From positions 1 through 8,414 of the forward strand of contig JANNGZ010000399.1 of the NCBI GenBank assembly GCA_031404155.1: a stretch of 8,414 nucleotides of DNA, in the 5' to 3' direction. The DNA comes from JANNGZ01 sp031404155 (GTDB taxonomy: Bacteria; Pseudomonadota; Gammaproteobacteria; Burkholderiales; Burkholderiaceae_C). The first letter of the stretch is position 1, and the number at the start of each line of letters is the position of its first letter. Shown one piece after another: positions 5,348 to 8,414 of the stretch. Under the pieces are notes generated by a model that saw nothing but the letters and a program-made list of their open reading frames with translations, made no database searches and was not told the DNA's origin. The position numbers were made by a program, and so were the translations under genes.

Positions 5348-5641
5348 GTGTTCAGCGTCAGAGCGCTTCCTGAGTTCACCTCTTGGCTAGACCATTTGGC
5401 AGACGCCTCGATTCGTGGCGTTGTGGTCTCTCGGATCAAGCGGCTTGAACGAGGTCTGCTTGGCGACGTAGAGCCGGTGGGCGACAGCGTCTGCGAGCTT
5501 CGCATCCATGTCGGGGCCGGATGGCGCGTGTACTTCACGCAGCGTGGCGGCCAGCTTGTTGTCCTGCTGGCTGGCGGATCCAAGCGCACACAGAAAAGTG
5601 ACATCAGGCGCGCGAAGGCGCTCGCCGCTCTGCTGGAATGA
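5348..5641 (+). CDS. type II toxin, RelE/ParE superfamily (HigB/Gp49-like)
   Basis: The 97-residue protein has the family order: strand and helix with PEFTSWLDHLAD, then helix VVVSRIKRLERG. The core GDVEPVGDSVCELRIHVGAGWRV follows, and then YFTQRGGQLVVLLAGGSKRTQKSDI. Conserved basic and aromatic residues of this group are visible: R52, R60, Y62, K79, R80 and Q82. Relatives cleave mRNA, usually on the ribosome, and are inactivated by the partner antitoxin. The start is GTG 5348; no in-frame ATG exists that would keep the first strand, and the promoter places the transcript's 5' end at about this base. The toxin precedes the antitoxin, the higBA order, with 13 bases between them. Codon use is less GC-biased than in the genes to the left. 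Confidence 0.92.
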   Translation: MFSVRALPEFTSWLDHLADASIRGVVVSRIKRLERGLLGDVEPVGDSVCELRIHVGAGWRVYFTQRGGQLVVLLAGGSKRTQKSDIRRAKALAALLE

Positions 5642-5654
5642 GAGAGGAAACGAT

Positions 5655-5963
5655 ATGAGCACGCGAATCAAGGTTGACGATCTGCCGGCATTTGATGCCG
5701 CCCCATACCTCGACAGCGATGAGGCCATTGCTTCTTACCTGACCGACATCCTGCAGGCCAACGACGCGGGTCTGCTTTCCGCCGCGTTGGGTGACATCGC
5801 CCGCGCTCGTGGCATGACCGAAATCGCCAAGGCGGCGGGCATCACGAGGGAAGCGCTCTACAAGGCCTTGCGGCCCGGCAGTGCGCCGCGCTTCGACACG
5901 GTCAACCGTGTATGTACCGCGCTTGGCGTTCGGCTGGTGGTTCAGCCGTTGGATCCGGCTTGA
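5655..5963 (+). CDS. HigA-like antitoxin (HI1420-type addiction module antidote)
   Basis: The 102-residue protein comes from ATG 5655, preceded by AGAGAGGAAA as ribosome site. Residues 12-45 (FDAAPYLDSDEAIASYLTDI and on) form the toxin-contacting N-terminal part. Residues 49-97 form a helix-turn-helix, ARARGMTEIAKAAGITREALYKALRPGSAPRFDTVNRVCTAL split by short turns, ending in GVRLVVQ. This order is characteristic of antidote proteins paired with Gp49/RelE-like toxins. It neutralises the toxin at 5348-5641 and probably represses the operon through the palindrome at 5322-5339. Co-transcription follows from the 13-base gap. The upstream extension of the open frame overlaps the toxin and is chance. 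Confidence 0.93.
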   Translation: MSTRIKVDDLPAFDAAPYLDSDEAIASYLTDILQANDAGLLSAALGDIARARGMTEIAKAAGITREALYKALRPGSAPRFDTVNRVCTALGVRLVVQPLDPA

Positions 5964-6025
5964 TAGATAGGAGGTCGAGATCGCGTCAGTTGGAACAGAC
6001 GCTACGATGACCACTGAAACCTAGA

Positions 6026-6046
6026 CCCCGTGTTACTTGAACGGGG
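6026..6046 (+). terminator. hairpin after the toxin-antitoxin pair
   Basis: CCCCGT, a nine-base loop, then ACGGGG: a perfect 6-bp stem 62 bases after the antitoxin stop and 31 bases before the DUF2971 start. There is no T-tail. It could end the toxin-antitoxin transcript or lie in the leader of the next gene. The rest of 5964-6077 shows nothing clear. Confidence 0.35.
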
Positions 6047-6077
6047 CTACGGGCAGGGCGCCGCTTCTTTCAGTCCC

Positions 6078-6782
6078 ATGAGCAGACCTCTTCTCTACAA
6101 GTACCGCAGCCTCGCTGATCAATACGCCGAGTCGTTCGTCACGCAGCCGGCACTATGGTTCGCCACCGCTCAGTCCCTGAACGACCCCTTTGAGCTGCGG
6201 CCGGTGCACACAATCAACGGACAGCCGCTTCCGGCCGACATGTCAGCTGATCTAAATGAGTCCCATAACGAGCATGCGGGCATATGTTGCCTTTCCCGAG
6301 CCAACGACAGCATCCCCATGTGGTCGTACTACGCGGACAACCATTCGGGCTTCTGCGTCGGTTTTGACGCGGAGGGGCTCGCAAAGGTCGGCGACCTCGC
6401 GGTCGAAGTTCAGTACGGAGATGCGTATCCGACACTCGAGTTCCTCGGTATCGACTTGAACCGCTTGCGGGAAGGTGTCGCTCTACAGCACCTGACCACG
6501 AAGTCTTCGCAGTGGGCTCATGAGCACGAAGTTCGCTTGCTCTCTCTTTCTCGTTCGTTTTATCGTCCCCTGCATGCTGAAGCTGTGATCAGGCATCGCG
6601 GGCCAGGCCGTCACGTGTACGCAGTACACCTCCTTCGCTCGGTCATATTCGGAACGCGAATGAGCGCTGACAGTCGCTCGCGAGTTCGCTCTTGGGCTGA
6701 GTCGCGCGGCCATGGTGTTGAGTTCTATGAGTGCTTGCTGTCGCAGGACGCGTACGAGATAGATCTGTCGAAGATCGCCTGA
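6078..6782 (+). CDS. DUF2971 domain protein
   Basis: The 234-residue protein carries the landmarks of DUF2971. LLYKYRSL (5-12) is followed by LWFATAQSLNDPFEL (26-40) and the central CLSRANDSIPMWSYYADNHSG with FCVGFD (71-97). KSSQWAHEHEVRLL (142-155) and VIFGTRMS (189-196) come after. Conserved polar residues (D37, E39, S78, W82, Y85, W146, E149, E151, R153) suggest a ligand-binding or catalytic pocket, but the family has no established function. ATG 6078 is preferred because family members begin just before LYKYR; a GTG at 6030 would add an unlikely head. Neither has a strong ribosome site. Codon third positions include many A/T, unlike the left half of the window, which suggests acquisition. 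The gene is probably co-transcribed with the exported-protein gene downstream. Confidence 0.87.
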   Translation: MSRPLLYKYRSLADQYAESFVTQPALWFATAQSLNDPFELRPVHTINGQPLPADMSADLNESHNEHAGICCLSRANDSIPMWSYYADNHSGFCVGFDAEGLAKVGDLAVEVQYGDAYPTLEFLGIDLNRLREGVALQHLTTKSSQWAHEHEVRLLSLSRSFYRPLHAEAVIRHRGPGRHVYAVHLLRSVIFGTRMSADSRSRVRSWAESRGHGVEFYECLLSQDAYEIDLSKIA

Positions 6783-6814
6783 TGCCGCCCGTCCATCGAG
6801 AGTTCGGCGTTAGG
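6778..6814 (+). promoter_or_regulatory. hairpin linking a stop codon to the next gene's ribosome site
   Basis: In RNA, CCUGAUGCCG (6778-6787) can pair along all ten positions with CGGCGUUAGG (6805-6814), two of them G-U. The left arm contains the DUF2971 stop codon (6780-6782). The right arm covers part of the TAGGAG ribosome site (6811-6816) of the next gene. A ribosome finishing the first gene would open the hairpin, so translational coupling is inferred. Confidence 0.45.
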
Positions 6815-6823
6815 AGTAGCTCC

Positions 6824-7552
6824 ATGCACCGCTTATTGCTCAGAGCCGCACCTCTCCCCCTGATGCTCAGCTTGTCGCTTCCGCTCCCCGCGCAACCTGG
6901 CGCCGCAAATGACGCGGTCTTCTTTCGGCAAGACTGGTGTCCAGTCTCACGAGACCGCGAATTGCTAAGCACGCAGTTCCGACTCACGATGAGCGGATGC
7001 TGCGTCTTCAAGGCTGAGTACGTTGGTCTTGACCCTGGAGCGGCCGCAGCCGTCATTGCCCGCCTGAAAGAGCATGTTGTACGTGATCAAGACCTCGCGG
7101 TCTGTGCCGGCGACAACGAGGAGTTGATGCGTGACCGCAAGGCGGCAGCAGACCTGGAAGAAGTGGTCCGTCGGCATGACGCGGCAGGAGAAAGGCGAGT
7201 AGTTGCCGGCAAGCTTCGAGCAGTTGAATTGCCGCTTCTTTGTATGCGAGTTGGAGAGCTTCTGCGCAATGAGTTTTCACTGCCAGAAGCTTCTGCAATG
7301 GGCAAGGAAGCAACGCCGTTCGTCCTTGAAGAGTTGAGGCGTCGCGGAACTGGCGTCGACAAAGGTAGGGTTCAACAGCGGGCGGCCAGTACTGGCGACA
7401 CTGAGTGCCACCTATACGCAGCGTGGGGCCTTCCTATGTCGAGCAACCACACGAGTACGTCCAACCGGTCTTTGGTTCAGCACGTCTATGGGCTGACAAC
7501 GTACGCATACACAGAGAAGGGACGTGTGACTGCCCTTCAAGGAACGAGGTGA
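6824..7552 (+). CDS. exported unknown protein with BamE/SmpA-like C-terminal pattern
   Basis: The 242-residue protein comes from ATG 6824, with TAGGAG seven bases upstream. Residues 1-28 are a signal peptide: basic start MHRLLLR, hydrophobic core LPLMLSLSLPLPA, and a likely cleavage near AQPGAA; there is no lipobox. The mature protein has cysteines at 39, 59, 60, 94, 140 and 195, and a long charged helical middle (about 75-135). Residues 188-241 follow a pattern seen in small outer-membrane-associated modules: E-C-x3-AAWGLP, then N-x-T-S-T, then QHVYG and TYAYTEKGRVTALQG. This resembles the W-G-x-P ... E-Q-W-V-Y ... G-x-V-x-x-I-Q pattern of BamE/SmpA-like domains. The first 180 residues are unrecognised. 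Third positions are less GC-biased than in the left half. The location is probably periplasmic; the function is unknown. Confidence 0.75.
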   Translation: MHRLLLRAAPLPLMLSLSLPLPAQPGAANDAVFFRQDWCPVSRDRELLSTQFRLTMSGCCVFKAEYVGLDPGAAAAVIARLKEHVVRDQDLAVCAGDNEELMRDRKAAADLEEVVRRHDAAGERRVVAGKLRAVELPLLCMRVGELLRNEFSLPEASAMGKEATPFVLEELRRRGTGVDKGRVQQRAASTGDTECHLYAAWGLPMSSNHTSTSNRSLVQHVYGLTTYAYTEKGRVTALQGTR

Positions 7553-7611
7553 CATCTCGCAGTGAATGTTGGCTCCTTAGTCGGCCGAGAGCCAGGTGTA
7601 GGTTGTGCCAG

Positions 7612-7637
7612 CGCGGCCGCGAGCGCGATCGGCCGCG
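7612..7637. terminator. GC-rich hairpin between convergent genes
   Basis: CGCGGCCG, a ten-base loop, then CGGCCGCG: a perfect 8-bp stem immediately beside the stop codon of the minus-strand DUF488 gene (7638) and 59 bases after the plus-strand exported-protein gene. It could serve both convergent transcripts. No T-run follows. The remainder of 7553-7611 shows no feature. Confidence 0.5.
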
Positions 7638-8033
7638 TTACGACCCGTTCTGAATCCCCGCCCCACGCTCCGCCAGCAGCCCCCGCAGCACCGACCGATG
7701 GCAGCGCGCTTCGTCTTCGCAGTAGCAGCCGAGCGCAAAGTTCGTCTGCTTCGACAACGCGGCCAGCAGGTCGAGCAGTTGCGCCGGCTCAGGCGCCGCC
7801 ATCTCGCGCCGAAAGGCGCGCTCGAAGGCGGCCCAGTCCTTTGGCGTTTCCGCGCCTTGCGCCTGCTTGACAAGTTCGGCGCTGGGCGACAGCAACGGCA
7901 ACCACAGGTCGTAGTAGTCGCGGGTCGCGAACTCGGCCTTCGGCACGCCGCGCGGCGGTCGGCGCACGCTGCCCAGGCGCAGGCCTTCACCGGGTTGGCG
8001 GGGGCTGCCGAGGCGGACGATGTGGATGGCCAT
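7638..8033 (-). CDS. DUF488 family protein
   Basis: The 131-residue protein comes from ATG 8031-8033, where the conserved opening strand MAIHIVRLGS begins; longer open reading upstream is chance. Family landmarks appear in order: RRPPRGVPK (24-32), YYDLWLPLLSPS (40-51), a helix with W67-x2-F and REM (76-78), and the strand FALGCYCEDEARCHRSVL (99-116). In the last, C103, C105 and the CHR triad are the conserved feature of the family. DUF488 proteins are small cytoplasmic proteins of no firmly established role; the Cys/His/Arg cluster suggests a catalytic or nucleotide/metal-binding site. The strand YYDLWLP is the typical form of the YeaO-like branch. The gene diverges from the toxin-antitoxin module at 8167 across 133 bases. 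GC-rich codon use matches the left half of the window. Confidence 0.9.
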   Translation of the reverse strand: MAIHIVRLGSPRQPGEGLRLGSVRRPPRGVPKAEFATRDYYDLWLPLLSPSAELVKQAQGAETPKDWAAFERAFRREMAAPEPAQLLDLLAALSKQTNFALGCYCEDEARCHRSVLRGLLAERGAGIQNGS

Positions 8034-8063
8034 CTGCGCGCTGTTGACCACAAATTGCGATAC

Positions 8064-8083
8064 TGCGATCGGCGAGCATCGCA
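8064..8083. promoter_or_regulatory. inverted repeat in the divergent DUF488/antitoxin region
   Basis: TGCGAT, eight bases, ATCGCA: a perfect 6-bp repeat, with a further TTGCGATA copy of the half-site just before it at 8055-8062. It lies 31 bases before the DUF488 start and 83 bases before the antitoxin start, and could be an operator for either. The evidence is only the symmetry and the position. Confidence 0.3.
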
Positions 8084-8166
8084 TAGCACTTTGGATTTCG
8101 TCATGGCCGCTCGCTTGTACGACGCACCCCCGTAGCCACGCACAGCCATTCGAAGGAGTCGACGCC

Positions 8167-8367
8167 ATGAGCGCACCCGATCAGGCCTTGTTCGACAAAA
8201 TCAAGCAGCTTCCCCCGCAGCGTATGGCTGAGGTCGAAGACTTCGTCGATTTCCTGCGCGCGCGCGAGGATGCGCAGCGGCTCACGCACGCGGCGGCTAA
8301 GGCCAGCGAAGTCAGCTTCGCGCAGGTCTGGGCCAACGACGAGGATGCGGCCTACGACCGGATGTGA
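8167..8367 (+). CDS. small antitoxin of a MazF-type module (VapB/DUF2281-like)
   Basis: The 66-residue protein comes from ATG 8167, preceded by AAGGAG eight bases upstream. The first 35 residues form a helical unit, DQALFDKIKQLPPQRMAEVEDFVDFLRAR. This is the pattern of DUF2281/VapB-like antitoxins (a short helix, L-P, then V-x-DFVDFL). The acidic tail SFAQVWANDEDAAYDRM resembles the toxin-binding tail of such antitoxins. No full DNA-binding domain is visible, as is common for this compact type. The stop is three bases before the start of a MazF/PemK-like frame, so the two are co-translated. It would neutralise that toxin by direct binding. Confidence 0.82.
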   Translation: MSAPDQALFDKIKQLPPQRMAEVEDFVDFLRAREDAQRLTHAAAKASEVSFAQVWANDEDAAYDRM

Positions 8368-8370
8368 TCG

Positions 8371-8414
8371 ATGGCCGCCAGCTCGAGGTTCAGCTTCGGA
8401 GACGTGGTGCTCGT
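8371..8414 (+). CDS. MazF/PemK-family toxin, N-terminus only (cut by the window edge)
   Basis: Fourteen complete codons from ATG 8371 include FSFGDVVL, the hallmark start of MazF/PemK/ChpB endoribonucleases, in which F-x-x-G-D-V-V-L leads into the first strand of the SH3-like barrel. The frame starts three bases after the antitoxin stop and runs off the right edge. The catalytic part is outside the window, so activity cannot be judged. The family call rests on this short motif plus its position behind a VapB/DUF2281-like antitoxin. Confidence 0.7.
   Translation, partial: MAASSRFSFGDVVL

Noticed and set aside
6778..6816. Integron attC site suggested by GGCGTTAGG before a new gene
   Set aside because: The hairpin is only 37 bases, lacks the second pair of core boxes and extrahelical bases, and no similar site or integrase occurs elsewhere in the window. 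A coupling hairpin explains it better.

Overview
The window is GC-rich, densely coding DNA. An orphan Bug (TctC-type) periplasmic binding protein and several LysR and Lrp regulators point to a betaproteobacterium, most likely Burkholderiales. This rests on gene families and base composition only, because there is no rRNA or other phylogenetic marker. No tRNA, rRNA, CRISPR array, transposase or integrase was seen.

Layout. (1) 1-1147: the 3' end of a LysR-type regulator, a decayed c-type cytochrome on the minus strand (303-684), and an intact short Lrp/AsnC regulator. (2) 1166-1850: a tightly coupled minus-strand pair of small unknown proteins (8-bp overlap) that share a roughly 20-residue helical motif, present once in one protein and twice in the other. 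(3) 1851-2088: a spacer with a perfect hairpin, an imperfect 15-bp direct repeat and a doubtful 53-codon Cys/His-rich frame. (4) 2089-3940: a complete LysR regulator facing a two-gene plus-strand unit, a small unknown protein and a GNAT acetyltransferase joined by a GTGA overlap. A strong hairpin at 3969-3995 separates this unit from the next gene. (5) 4031-5014: a Bug-family solute receptor on the minus strand with no membrane transporter genes beside it.

(6) 5108-5293 is a fragment of an aldehyde dehydrogenase lacking the catalytic region and the C-terminus. It runs directly into an accessory segment (about 5300-7560) that is visibly less GC-rich. That segment holds a RelE/ParE-type toxin with its HigA-like antitoxin, a DUF2971 protein, and an exported unknown protein with a BamE/SmpA-like C-terminal pattern. 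The toxin-antitoxin pair carries a perfect palindromic operator over its promoter and appears to start as a leaderless GTG message. The DUF2971 gene and the exported-protein gene are joined by a hairpin that pairs the first gene's stop codon region with the second gene's Shine-Dalgarno sequence. (7) 7638-8414: a DUF488 protein on the minus strand, divergent from a second toxin-antitoxin module. In that module a small VapB/DUF2281-like antitoxin is followed by the first 14 codons of a MazF/PemK-type toxin that leaves the window.

Overall the left half is ordinary chromosomal regulatory and metabolic sequence with decayed genes. The right half is an accessory region with two unrelated toxin-antitoxin modules and uncharacterised genes. 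No clearly new multi-gene system could be demonstrated. The best candidates for a second look are the repeat-motif gene pair at 1166-1850, the stop-codon/Shine-Dalgarno hairpin at 6778-6814, and the leaderless, palindrome-covered toxin-antitoxin promoter.
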